Below are positions 50,333 to 58,119 of a stretch of DNA of 64,000 nt, piece after piece (the stretch's first letter is position 1; each line of letters begins with the position of its first letter). The DNA is taken from NCBI GenBank assembly GCA_009779495.1, contig WRED01000004.1, forward strand, positions 22,739 through 86,738. The letters run 5' to 3'. The DNA comes from Oscillospiraceae bacterium. Its GTDB lineage: Bacteria > Bacillota > Clostridia > Oscillospirales > Acutalibacteraceae. The notes below the pieces were generated by a model that was not told the origin of the DNA, did not search any database, and saw nothing but the letters and a program-made list of their open reading frames with translations. The position numbers and the translations under genes were made by a program.

Positions 50333-51268
50333 TCACAAATCTTGCAACGCTTTTAGCCGCGGAATAGTATCAGGCAGCTGTGCCAGTATGATGGCGAAGA
50401 ACATGACGGCGCAGCCCCCAAGCTCCCTGTATGACATCGACTGACTTAAAAACAGCCAGCCGGAAAAGACCGAAAAGACCGATTCCAGGCACATCAGCAT
50501 GGAAGCGATGGCCGGTTCCGTATGCTTTTGCCCGACGATTTGCAGCGTGAACGCTATGCCGCTGCTGACGATCCCGGCGTAGACGATGTGGGGCAGGGCG
50601 CCGATGATCGGGGACAGCTCCGGCTTCGGCGACCCGAACAGGAACATGCAGGCGATGGACAAAATTCCCGCCACGAAAAATTGCGCGCACGAAAGCTTTA
50701 CGCAGTCAACCGTTTTTGAAAAACGGTCTACGCACAGGATGTGCACGGCGAAGCCTATGGCGCAGCCCAGCGAGAGCAGGTCGCCGCGATTCAGGGCTAA
50801 CGACCCGCTCACGCACAGTAAATACATGCCGAAGCCCGCGATAAAAACGCTGACCCAGACGATGGGCGGCGCTTTCTTTTTGACGAACATTCCCAGTAAA
50901 GGGACGAAAATCATGTACAGCGCGGTGATGAAGCCGATTTTGCCCACGGTGCTGTAGATGAAAGCGTACTGCTGGAGGCTGCTTGCGCAGAACAGCGCGA
51001 GCCCGCAGAAAAGGCCGCCTCTGAAAAGCTGCTTATGGTCGTCCTGATACGGCTTGCCCGCGCGCTTTTTAACGGCGTTTCCGACGGCCACGACGGGCAG
51101 CAGCGCCAAACAGCCCAGCATATTGCGCATACCGTTGAAGGTGAAAGCGCTGATGGGATAATCCATGCCCATGCTCTGCGCGACGAAGGTTGTGCCCCAG
51201 ATCATCGCGGCGAGGAGGAGCAGGAGATTGCCGCGCAGTTTTTTTGTGTTGATGTTTATATATATCAC
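50333..51268 (-). CDS. EamA-family (DMT superfamily) transporter
   Basis: 311 residues with ten hydrophobic helices in two EamA repeats. LLLLAAMIWGTTFVAQSMG starts the first repeat. VYAGIVSSGIAFTLQIVGQKHTEPAIASMLMCLESVFSVFSGW belongs to the second and is a strong family signature. Likely an inner-membrane exporter or importer of metabolites. It starts at GTG with a poor ribosome site, so the start could be slightly different. It follows the frameshifted GLUG gene by 14 bases on the same strand. Confidence 0.88.
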   Translation of the reverse strand: MIYININTKKLRGNLLLLLAAMIWGTTFVAQSMGMDYPISAFTFNGMRNMLGCLALLPVVAVGNAVKKRAGKPYQDDHKQLFRGGLFCGLALFCASSLQQYAFIYSTVGKIGFITALYMIFVPLLGMFVKKKAPPIVWVSVFIAGFGMYLLCVSGSLALNRGDLLSLGCAIGFAVHILCVDRFSKTVDCVKLSCAQFFVAGILSIACMFLFGSPKPELSPIIGALPHIVYAGIVSSGIAFTLQIVGQKHTEPAIASMLMCLESVFSVFSGWLFLSQSMSYRELGGCAVMFFAIILAQLPDTIPRLKALQDL

Positions 51269-51282
51269 CGTCTACGTTAAGA

Positions 51283-52612
51283 TTACAGCAACCCAAAAGT
51301 GAGCAAGCTGATGAGCGCTCTCATGATGCTTTTTATAAAGTTGTTCAGCCATTGGGTGAGCCAATTATTTGAGCAGGGAGTGGGCGTCGGATCGGCGCCG
51401 GGGTCAGGGTCAGATGTGTATACCATGCTCTTGAACACGGGATAGCCGCCGTCGTCGGGCATTGCCCAGACGTTGTCGAAGTCAAAGCCGACGAAAGACG
51501 ACTGCTCACGCATTTCCTCATCGGTGAGGGGACTCGCGTCAAAACTATCGTATTGACCTCCGAAAGCCTTTACTCCGTTGGAGGAGAGATAGTAGCAATT
51601 CTCAAATTTGTCTGGGCTACTGAAAGAACCAGCGATTGCGCCAATGGATTTTTCGGGAATCGGGATCGGGGTAGCGGCGGAGAATGGATAAAGATGATCG
51701 ATGTAATGACCAAGGCTATAAGAGCTTACAACTCCCGCGCTATAACAGTTGCTGATTATTATTTCGTCGAAATCCTCCGAGTACGAAATTGATCCTACAA
51801 TTCCGCCCGCTCCTTGTATTCCTCCTATTATTCCATCAGGAGAATTAATGGTAGTCCCATACCCTTCAATTGCACCTGTATTGTAGCAATTGAAGATACG
51901 TGTGTTTTGAGCGTAGCCGACGATACCGCCAACCATAGCTGAATTGTAAAAATTATCAGAAAAAACGGATATAGCTCCGATATTGTAACAGTTGCTGATA
52001 AAGGAGTCCTTAGCTTTACCGACAATGCCGCCAGTCGTGGCAAATGTCAGCACAAAAGAATTTCCTGATAGCGCAACGCCACGAACATCCCCGGTATTAT
52101 AGCAATTGAATATAAAAGAAGATTCGGCGACGCTCGCGACTGCTCCGTTTCCATCGTAGGCATCGGAATACGCGAGACTTGATACGGCACAGTTAACCAT
52201 ACCAAGGTTTAGTACAGACGCGTTTTGCAAGAGGGAAAACAGCGCAGAACTGGTAGCAAAGAATCCGAAAAGATTAGAGATGTTTTTTATCGCGTAGCCG
52301 TTGCCGTCGAACACGCCCGTAAACGGCGCTTTTAAGGTGCCGATCGAAACCCACGTTCCCCACTCCGATAAGTCAATGTCGTTCATGAGGATGTAACTGC
52401 CTGTTAAATCGTTGCGGACGTTGTCCAGGTCCTCGGGCATGTAGATGGGTGTGTAACCGTCAGGTACGGCGGTCTTATGCTCCACAAGGTTCAATGAAAT
52501 CGCTGTTGATATTGCCGCCGTCAGCGGCCGATACAGGCGAGATCAAAAACACCCCGCCCATCAACGTCACTGCCAAAATGATTGACACGAATTTCTTAAA
52601 CGAACTTTTCAT
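51283..52612 (-). pseudogene. secreted GLUG-motif protein, frameshifted after the signal peptide
   Basis: An ATG at 52612 behind AAGGGAGG opens a clean signal peptide (KKFVSIILAVTLMGGVFLISPVSA) and about 15 further residues, then stops at 52475. A second frame from about 52494 encodes EHKTAVPDGYTPIYMPEDLD, the normal next segment, and then five or six GLUG-type repeats (GGIVGKA, NCYNTG, GGIVGYA, NCYNTGAIEGYG). A hydrophobic amphipathic tail (NNWLTQWLNNFIKSIMRALI) ends it. A one-base deletion around 52495-52505 would join them. It is a real mutation or a sequencing error; there is no homopolymer at the junction. GLUG proteins are cell-surface adhesin-like. Confidence 0.72.
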
Positions 52613-52665
52613 CACAAAGACCTCCCTTACATATTTAACCGTCCGCCGCGCCTGATACAATCGTG

Positions 52666-53991
52666 TCATGAACGCGCGTCCGGTTGTTTTTCCATTGCGA
52701 CAAAAAGCATCGTGACCATGAACAGATACGGCAGTGGGCAGAAAATCCCCGGATTGACAAGTGACATCATCTCAACTCCTGCCCAGGACAAAAACAGCGT
52801 GGCCGTGAAGAAGCTTTTGCGGGTGGCGAACACGGCGAGTCTGACGACCAACTGGAACAAAAAGCACACGGCGCCGACGATGCCGAAGCTGCCGATGATC
52901 TGAAACGGCGACGAATGGTACCAGCACAGCGCGAACTTGGCCGACTCGTGTATATCGCGGTTGCCGAAATAGGCGAGCCCGCGCCCGAAAACAGGGTTTG
53001 ACTGAAAGTCCCCGATTGCCCGCGTGAGCAGGCCGAGGCGTATCTCATTTTCCTTGAAGGAGAAAATGCGGCGCACGGTTTTGTCGAAGAGCACGAACGA
53101 GTTCCCAATGGATACTGCCGCCGCCACTAAAAGAGCCGCCGACAGCAGGAGATTCAGTCTGCGGTGCTTTTTGTCGTACACCAGGACGGCTAGCAGGCAC
53201 AGCAGAAACTCAACCGTGCCGAAGATCAGGCCGCCGCGCGAGCCGGAAATCAGCAGGGCGAAGTAAAAGACGAGGCCGAGGCCCATGAAGCCAAAACGCT
53301 TGCGGGACAGATAAAACGGGAACGGCAAAGCCATGATCAGCAGCGTGGAAACGTTGTTGCGCCACTGGAAGTCGAGTATGCCGCGAATACGCAGGAACAT
53401 GCTGAAATTTTCGATGTAGTGAGCGAAGATCATGAAGCAGGCGAACGCGCCGAGGAAAACCATCATAAGCGGCAGACGTTCGCTGAAAGGCTGGCCGTCG
53501 TGCTCGCTCATATGTGTTGAAAGAATAATGTAGACGGCGAGCATCCCGAAGCCCAGCCCCAGCGTGTGGTAAACGGAGACGCCAGAGAAATATTCCGGTG
53601 CGGTTATCACGCCGACGCCGCCAAGGGTCACGGCCGCGCTGACTAGTGCGATTCCCCAAAGCGACGGTCCGGCAACGAGCTTTTTGCGGCTCCGTATAAA
53701 GTGGAAAACCAGGCCGCTGACGAACGGAACGGCGAGCCACCAGTAGCGGACGAATACGTCGTAGGAGTCATGACATTTGAACAGCATGGCGTTCAGCAGG
53801 AAAAAGGGAAGCGCGGATGTGAGCACGTCGCCGCTGATCATGAGCGTGAGCAAAATCACGGCGGCGAAAACGAATACCCCGGCGACCTCGGCGCGGAGAA
53901 CCGTCAGGACGCACGCGAGCAAAAAAACGGTCAGCATATAATAAACGGAACCGATATATGTACGCAGATTTTTAACCGCACGGCTGGCCAA
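52666..53991 (-). CDS. O-antigen ligase-like polytopic membrane protein
   Basis: About 441 residues, 11-12 predicted helices. The family's signature periplasmic loop is visible as SFKENEIRLGLLTRAIGDFQSNPVFGRGLAYFGNR followed by AHYIENFSMFLRIRG upstream. A GSRGG motif lies in the preceding helix. It would ligate or polymerise surface polysaccharide. A TTG at 53991 is preferred (AGAGGTGG is 7 bases upstream); an ATG at 54015 lies inside that ribosome site region. It is followed on the same strand by the GLUG surface protein. Polymerase versus ligase role is undetermined. Confidence 0.78.
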   Translation of the reverse strand: MASRAVKNLRTYIGSVYYMLTVFLLACVLTVLRAEVAGVFVFAAVILLTLMISGDVLTSALPFFLLNAMLFKCHDSYDVFVRYWWLAVPFVSGLVFHFIRSRKKLVAGPSLWGIALVSAAVTLGGVGVITAPEYFSGVSVYHTLGLGFGMLAVYIILSTHMSEHDGQPFSERLPLMMVFLGAFACFMIFAHYIENFSMFLRIRGILDFQWRNNVSTLLIMALPFPFYLSRKRFGFMGLGLVFYFALLISGSRGGLIFGTVEFLLCLLAVLVYDKKHRRLNLLLSAALLVAAAVSIGNSFVLFDKTVRRIFSFKENEIRLGLLTRAIGDFQSNPVFGRGLAYFGNRDIHESAKFALCWYHSSPFQIIGSFGIVGAVCFLFQLVVRLAVFATRKSFFTATLFLSWAGVEMMSLVNPGIFCPLPYLFMVTMLFVAMEKQPDARS

Positions 53992-54054
53992 GCTGTCACC
54001 ACCTCTTTCCCACATAGCATTATACTATAAATATGGGTTAAAATCAAGAAATAT

Positions 54055-54083
54055 TTGTAATCCGAAAGCAGGTGTGCTATACT
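54055..54083 (+). promoter_or_regulatory. promoter of the GDPD lipoprotein gene
   Basis: TTGTAA (54055-54060), 17 bases, TATACT (54078-54083), 29 bases before the ATG. Confidence 0.65.
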
Positions 54084-54112
54084 AAGTATACGCAAAAGGG
54101 ATGTGAGTTTGC

Positions 54113-54865
54113 ATGTCATCAAAAAAGATTATAAAGGGGTGTATAGCCGTGATTTTATGCGCGGGATTATTAAGCGCGTGCGCCGAAAACGGACGTATGC
54201 CCGGGTTTGAAATTGATACCGGCAGGCCGTCCGTGACGGCTCACGCAGGGGCGATGCTTACGCTGCCGAACAAGCCGTATTCGGTACGCAAGTCCGTGAG
54301 GGCGGGGGCGGATATCGTTGAGATCGACGTGACTTTCCGTCCCGACGGCACGCCGGTCATGAAGCACGCCTCCTCGCCGGGAAAGCGCGGGGGAGCCATG
54401 CTGTACAAGGGTTTTGCGGAGGTCGCGAAAAGCGGTACGTGCCGTATCAACCTTGACCTCAAGTCGTCCGCGAATTTGCCCGAGGTGGAACGGCTGGCGC
54501 GTGAGTACGGCCTTTCGGAGCGTGTGTTTTTCACGGGCGTGGGTGAGGAATGGGCGGTAAAGGCGCGGGCCGAAACGGATATACCGTACTACCTCAACGT
54601 GGTTGTTGACGAAAGGCGCAGGGACGACCCCGGATACGCGAGGGAGCTGGCGGAAAAGATCATGTCGCTTGGCGCGATCGGGCTGAACTGCGAGTATACG
54701 GGGATCAGCAAAACGCTGGTCGATACGATGCGCGAAAACGGGCTGCTTGTGTCGGCGTGGACGGTGAACGGGCGCGGGGATATGCAGGCGATGCTTGACG
54801 CGGGGGTGGATAATATTACGACGAGACGGCCGGCGGCGCTGATGAGGATGATGGCGCAAGGTTGA
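54113..54865 (+). CDS. glycerophosphodiester phosphodiesterase lipoprotein
   Basis: 250 residues. The lipobox LLSAC (Cys23) ends a signal peptide. The GDPD TIM barrel starts at TAHAGAM (the usual HRG is replaced by HAG), with VEIDVTFRPDGTPVMKHA providing the metal-binding Glu/Asp and general-acid His. VSAWTVNGRGDMQAMLDAGVDNITTRRP is the conserved C-terminal strand. It hydrolyses glycerophosphodiesters to glycerol-3-phosphate at the outer membrane face. The Arg of HRG is changed to Ala, which could alter activity. Its last 50 bases overlap the 3' end of the convergent SLOG gene. Confidence 0.85.
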   Translation: MSSKKIIKGCIAVILCAGLLSACAENGRMPGFEIDTGRPSVTAHAGAMLTLPNKPYSVRKSVRAGADIVEIDVTFRPDGTPVMKHASSPGKRGGAMLYKGFAEVAKSGTCRINLDLKSSANLPEVERLAREYGLSERVFFTGVGEEWAVKARAETDIPYYLNVVVDERRRDDPGYARELAEKIMSLGAIGLNCEYTGISKTLVDTMRENGLLVSAWTVNGRGDMQAMLDAGVDNITTRRPAALMRMMAQG

Positions 54866-55319
54866 TGATCCGCAGGCCTTGCTGCTTCGCGTAATTGACG
54901 GTGTAAGCTGTCCCGCCTTTTTCGCTTGTCAGATAGCAGACGCAGACGCCGCTATTGTCAACCATTGCTCTGTTTCGCGTAAACATACAGCCATTGTAAT
55001 AATGCTCTGATGTATATACGGCCTTATCCGCCTTTAGCAGGATTTGGCCGTATATTTTTTTGTCAGCTTCAGTCCATCCCCTGGTTTGCTCTTTGCAGGG
55101 AAGGATCAAGATAAGCTGAACATACGGATATTTCTCTTTCAGACTTAAAACAGCAAGAGCCGCCATCGTGTCAAAGCCCAGCGCGCCGCCCGCGCAAAAA
55201 TTTCGAACGCCTTGATTGATGAGATTTATGATCTCTGATTCAAGGCGTTTTTGTATGCCATCATATTCGTTTTCGGGAATTTGCCTGTGGCCTGTAAAAC
55301 AAGCGGTTTTTTCTTTCAT
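54816..55319 (-). CDS. SLOG-family (DUF1273/YpsA-like) protein, copy 1
   Basis: 167 residues. CFTGHRQIPENEY at the N-terminus, then CAGGALGFDTMAALAVL and a basic YNGCMFTRNRAMVDNSGVCVCYL segment define the DUF1273 branch of the SLOG (Rossmann) superfamily. Such proteins are thought to bind nucleotide-derived ligands; the exact function of this branch is unknown. It is divergent from the XRE regulator at 55445 and shares a 125-base control region with a long palindrome. A second, truncated copy (55690-55827) and a third homologue (61177-61704) occur in this window. The 3' end overlaps the GDPD gene by 50 bases. Confidence 0.82.
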   Translation of the reverse strand: MKEKTACFTGHRQIPENEYDGIQKRLESEIINLINQGVRNFCAGGALGFDTMAALAVLSLKEKYPYVQLILILPCKEQTRGWTEADKKIYGQILLKADKAVYTSEHYYNGCMFTRNRAMVDNSGVCVCYLTSEKGGTAYTVNYAKQQGLRIINLAPSSSSAPPAVSS

Positions 55320-55375
55320 AATTTACAATCCTCACTATTTGTTTGTTTGAACTATATAGTAATACAAAAAAATAG

Positions 55376-55426
55376 ACAAGTCAACTCATATAAGTCGACA
55401 TTTTAAGTCTTTATGAGTTAACTTGT
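55376..55426. promoter_or_regulatory. palindromic operator between SLOG copy 1 and XRE copy 1
   Basis: Arms ACAAGTCAACTCATA (55376-55390) and TATGAGTTAACTTGT (55412-55426) are complementary at 14 of 15 positions, with a 21-bp spacer. It lies 18 bases upstream of the regulator's ATG and within the divergent promoter region, a position typical of an autoregulatory site. Confidence 0.6.
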
Positions 55427-55444
55427 TTGTATAGGAGGATTGTT

Positions 55445-55684
55445 ATGAATATTCAAATAGCTGTGAAAGATAGAATCTTGGAATTATGTTCCTCAAGAAA
55501 AATTACTGTTAATAAGCTTGGTACAATTTGCGGTATTACGCAATCAACTTTGAAAAACATTGTTTCAGGTCGAAATGGAGCGACTGTTTTAACCGTTAAA
55601 AAAATATGTGATGGTTTGGATATGACCATTGTAGATTTTTTTGATACGGAGGAATTTAAGAGTTTGGAGCAAGAGATAGAATAA
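55445..55684 (+). CDS. XRE-family helix-turn-helix regulator, copy 1
   Basis: 79 residues from ATG 55445 behind AGGAGG. A single HTH domain: KDRILELCSSRKITVNKLGTICGITQSTLKNIVSG is the DNA-binding part (helices 2-3 around KLGTICGITQSTLKNI). VKKICDGLDMTIVDFF and FKSLEQEIE close the domain. Strongly similar to the copy at 55959. It probably represses its own gene and the divergent SLOG gene through the adjacent palindrome. Confidence 0.85.
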   Translation: MNIQIAVKDRILELCSSRKITVNKLGTICGITQSTLKNIVSGRNGATVLTVKKICDGLDMTIVDFFDTEEFKSLEQEIE

Positions 55685-55689
55685 AAAAA

Positions 55690-55827
55690 CGCGCCGCCCG
55701 CGAGGAAACATCGAACGCCTTGATTGATGAGATTTATGGTCTCTGATTCAAGGCGTTTTTGGATTGCCGCGTATTCATTGGCGGGAATATTTCTGTGGCC
55801 GGTAAAGCAGCAGGTTTGGTTTTTCAT
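55690..55827 (-). pseudogene. truncated SLOG-family gene, copy 2
   Basis: Only the first 46 codons remain (MKNQTCCFTGHRNIPANEY ... FLAGGA), identical to SLOG copy 1 at about 36 of 46 residues by eye. Homology stops at GCGCCGCCCGCG, next to the end of XRE copy 1, and the frame then runs antisense through that gene. The ribosome site and divergent position relative to XRE copy 2 are kept, so it was once a full module. It is unlikely to make a functional protein now. Confidence 0.75.
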
Positions 55828-55846
55828 AACAGTCCTCCAAAAGAAA

Positions 55847-55940
55847 TTAGTGATACACCACTAATTATAGCATGCGTTATAGTGAAAGTCCACTAACAAA
55901 AGGTAAAAAATAAAGGTATCCTTTCAAGTGGAACATCACT
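55847..55940. promoter_or_regulatory. three palindromic operators AGTG-N6-CACT between SLOG copy 2 and XRE copy 2
   Basis: TTAGTG-N6-CACTAA (55847-55864), TAGTG-N6-CACTA (55880-55895) and AGTG-N6-CACT (55927-55940) share the same half-site and spacer. They flank both promoters of the divergent pair and the last lies just before the XRE start. Sequence differs completely from the operator of copy 1. Confidence 0.7.
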
Positions 55941-55958
55941 ATAAGGGAGGCTATCTAA

Positions 55959-56201
55959 ATGAACATCAACGAAGCTACAAGAAAAAGAATACGGGAACTG
56001 TGCGCAGCAAGAAAAATGACTCCGAACGCGTTAAGCTATGTTTGCGGTGTATCACAATCGACTATAAAAAGTATCTTGAATAGTGAAAGTAAAAGTCCAA
56101 AAGTGGAAACCATCAAAAAATTATGTGACGGGTTGGAAATAACAATGGCACAGTTTTTTGATACCGAAACTTTCAATTCTTTAGAACAGGAAATAAAATG
56201 A
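55959..56201 (+). CDS. XRE-family helix-turn-helix regulator, copy 2
   Basis: 80 residues, ATG behind AAGGGAGG. HTH residues about 7-60, with ALSYVCGVSQSTIKSIL as recognition region, and the same FFDTETFNSLEQEIK ending as copy 1. The recognition helix differs from copy 1 (SYVCGVSQSTIKS against GTICGITQSTLKN), matching the change of operator. A terminator hairpin follows. Confidence 0.85.
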   Translation: MNINEATRKRIRELCAARKMTPNALSYVCGVSQSTIKSILNSESKSPKVETIKKLCDGLEITMAQFFDTETFNSLEQEIK

Positions 56202-56206
56202 AAAAA

Positions 56207-56236
56207 ACGCGCCGCGTAAATTCCTACGCAGCGCGT
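56207..56236 (+). terminator. terminator hairpin after XRE copy 2
   Basis: ACGCGCCGCGTA / TACGCAGCGCGT stem (one mismatch) with a 6-base loop, preceded by an A-run. It has no strong T-run on the plus side, so it may also act in the minus direction with the A-run. Confidence 0.6.
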
Positions 56237-56249
56237 TCCATGTATCACG

Positions 56250-56288
56250 TCTACAATCTACTGTCTAGAGTCTAGCGTCTAGACTCTA
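56250..56288 (-). repeat. heptad TAGAYNN array E5 at the end of the SDR gene
   Basis: On the minus strand six 7-bp units (TAGAGTC, TAGACGC, TAGACTC, TAGACAG, TAGATTG, TAGACGT). The first TAG is the stop codon of the SDR gene. It is the longest array in the window. Confidence 0.78.
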
Positions 56289-57134
56289 GACTCCTGAGTA
56301 CGCTGAAAACCCGCCGTCCACAGGCAGTATAACGCCGGTGATAAACGCCGAATACGTCCCGTCGCACAGGAAAAGCAGCGCGCCCGTCAGGTCGTCCGGG
56401 ACACCGAAGCGCCTCAGCGGCGTGTGGGCGATGATCTTGTCTGAGCGCGGCGTGAGCGTGCCGTCGTCGTTGAACAGCAGCTTCTGATTCTGTATCGTCG
56501 CGAAAAAGCCGGGCGCGATGGCGTTGACGCGGATGCCTACGTCAGCGAAATGCACGGCCATAAACTGCGTGAAGTTGGACACAGCCGCCTTTGCCGCCGA
56601 GTATGCCGGAATCCTCGTTAAGGGGCGGTATGAATTCATTGACGAGATATTGACGATGCAGGCGTTCGGACGGCCTACCATGTCTTTGGCGAAGGCTTGC
56701 GTGGTTAGCAGGGTGCCTAAAAAGTTTAGGTTGAAAACAAATTCGATCCCCTTGGCGTCGAGATCAAAAAAGGTCTTGACGCCCTCGGCTTTTTCGGCAA
56801 GGTCGGAGAGCTCAAGGGTGTCCTTGGTGGTGGTGCCCAAGGGGGAGTTGCCGCCCGCGCCGTTGATCAGAATGTCGCATATGCCGAATTTTTGGGTGAC
56901 GGCCTCACGCGCGTCCTCCAGGCTGGCGGCCTCAAGTACGTTGCAGGCCACGGCCATGGCCTCGCCGCCTGCCGCTGAGATTTCGCTGACCACTTTCTGC
57001 GCCGCGTCGAGCCGGAGATCCAGCACGGCGACCTTGGCCCCCTGCGCGGCGAGATCCTTTGCGAAGCCGCTGCATAATACGCCGCCGCCGCCGGTTACGA
57101 CCGCGACCTTGTTCTTTAAGTTTGTATGTACCAT
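56286..57134 (-). CDS. SDR oxidoreductase, D-mannonate/fructuronate-type
   Basis: 282 residues of the short-chain dehydrogenase family. The cofactor motif is TGGGGVLCSG. NGAGGNSP is the NNAG equivalent. The catalytic Ser lies in NISSMNSY and YSAAKAA gives the YxxxK pair, with PVDGGFSAYSGV at the C-terminus. The layout and the GGNSP insert match the Firmicutes mannonate/fructuronate oxidoreductases (UxuB-like, YjmF). It probably reduces or oxidises a uronate or sugar acid. The AGGAG ribosome site lies in heptad array E6, and the stop codon in array E5, so the gene is bracketed by arrays. The next gene is a sugar isomerase. Confidence 0.83.
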   Translation of the reverse strand: MVHTNLKNKVAVVTGGGGVLCSGFAKDLAAQGAKVAVLDLRLDAAQKVVSEISAAGGEAMAVACNVLEAASLEDAREAVTQKFGICDILINGAGGNSPLGTTTKDTLELSDLAEKAEGVKTFFDLDAKGIEFVFNLNFLGTLLTTQAFAKDMVGRPNACIVNISSMNSYRPLTRIPAYSAAKAAVSNFTQFMAVHFADVGIRVNAIAPGFFATIQNQKLLFNDDGTLTPRSDKIIAHTPLRRFGVPDDLTGALLFLCDGTYSAFITGVILPVDGGFSAYSGV

Positions 57135-57143
57135 AATTTAGCT

Positions 57144-57165
57144 CCTAGACTTTAGATTTTAGATG
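57144..57165 (+). repeat. heptad TAGAYNN array E6 upstream of the SDR gene
   Basis: On the plus strand three units (TAGACTT, TAGATTT, TAGATGT). Its left edge supplies, on the minus strand, the AGGAG of the SDR ribosome site. Confidence 0.68.
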
Positions 57166-57207
57166 TACTAAAGGGAATGCAGTGTGTTTCCATTACATAA
57201 CTTGCCG

Positions 57208-58080
57208 TTACAAATTAAGCAGCAGCGTATGCAAGGCGTCCGCCGCGGCCTTGAAGCTGTCGTCGCGTGTCGCGTAACTGAAGTCCCTGCGGTTCTCCAG
57301 CTGGCTTGCCGTGCCGCCGTCGGCCTCAAGCTCCTTGAGCCCCTCAAAGACCTTGAGGTGCGGCTCGATGGTCAGGAAACGCTCGCCGTCCTTTTGAGCG
57401 AAGCGCTTCAGCAACTCGGCGAAATTCGCGTCGCCCATGCCGGCCGGAGTGATGGCGCGGTCGGAAAAACGGGCGTCCTTGACGTGCATGTAGTCGATAT
57501 ACTCCGCGAGCATATCGTAGGCAGGGAGGATCTCCACGCCGTCGAGGATATAGTTGGCCGGGTCGAACACGCCGCCCAGCTTGCTGCCGAGAGCCTGGTG
57601 GAGTTCAAGGCAGCGCTCGGGAATATCGCCGTAAATGCCGCGCTCGTTTTCGTGGCAGCATTTGATCCCGCTTTTGAGTGAGTAGTCGCAGAGCGCTTCC
57701 ACGCGGCGGAAAGCTTCGTCTTTGCAGTCCGCGTAGTTCTCAATGTCAGTGAAATAAAAGCTGAACATGCGGATGTTTTTCGTGCCTAAAACGCATGCAA
57801 CCTCGACGGTGTTTTTGAACGCCTCGAAGTGCGGCTCAAAGTCGTCGGTCACCTTGATCTTGCCGTAGCCGGAGCCGATGGCCGACACGCCGATGCCCGC
57901 GCCGTCAAGGATTTTTTTCAGATCCTGCGCTTCGTCCGGGGTGGTGCTGTTGATGCTTTTGCCGTCGCCCAGGCCGCGCAGCTCAATGTGGGTGATGTTG
58001 TTCTTTTTGCAGGCCTCGATCTGATGCAGGATGCCGCCGGAGGCCTCGTCGGCAAAAGCCGAAACAATGAATTTTGCCAT
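57208..58080 (-). CDS. sugar phosphate isomerase/epimerase (xylose isomerase-like TIM barrel)
   Basis: 290 residues. TIM-barrel elements HIELRGLGDGKSI near the N-terminus, CHENERGIYGD with the metal-binding Glu, VFDPANYIL and YMHVKDARF, and a C-terminal FLTIEPHLK strand. The metal site (Glu-Asp-His-Glu) is intact, so it is likely an active isomerase or epimerase of a sugar or sugar acid. AAAGGCGG precedes the ATG. It is 73 bases upstream of the SDR gene in the same orientation, suggesting a two-step catabolic pair. Confidence 0.88.
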   Translation of the reverse strand: MAKFIVSAFADEASGGILHQIEACKKNNITHIELRGLGDGKSINSTTPDEAQDLKKILDGAGIGVSAIGSGYGKIKVTDDFEPHFEAFKNTVEVACVLGTKNIRMFSFYFTDIENYADCKDEAFRRVEALCDYSLKSGIKCCHENERGIYGDIPERCLELHQALGSKLGGVFDPANYILDGVEILPAYDMLAEYIDYMHVKDARFSDRAITPAGMGDANFAELLKRFAQKDGERFLTIEPHLKVFEGLKELEADGGTASQLENRRDFSYATRDDSFKAAADALHTLLLNL

Positions 58081-58119
58081 GCTTGCGTACCGCCTTTCAA
58101 TATATATAGTCGTATTATA

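Noticed and set aside
55453..55689. C-terminal continuation of truncated SLOG copy 2
   Set aside because: The frame runs antisense through XRE copy 1 and loses all similarity to SLOG proteins after about 46 residues, so it is not part of a real product.
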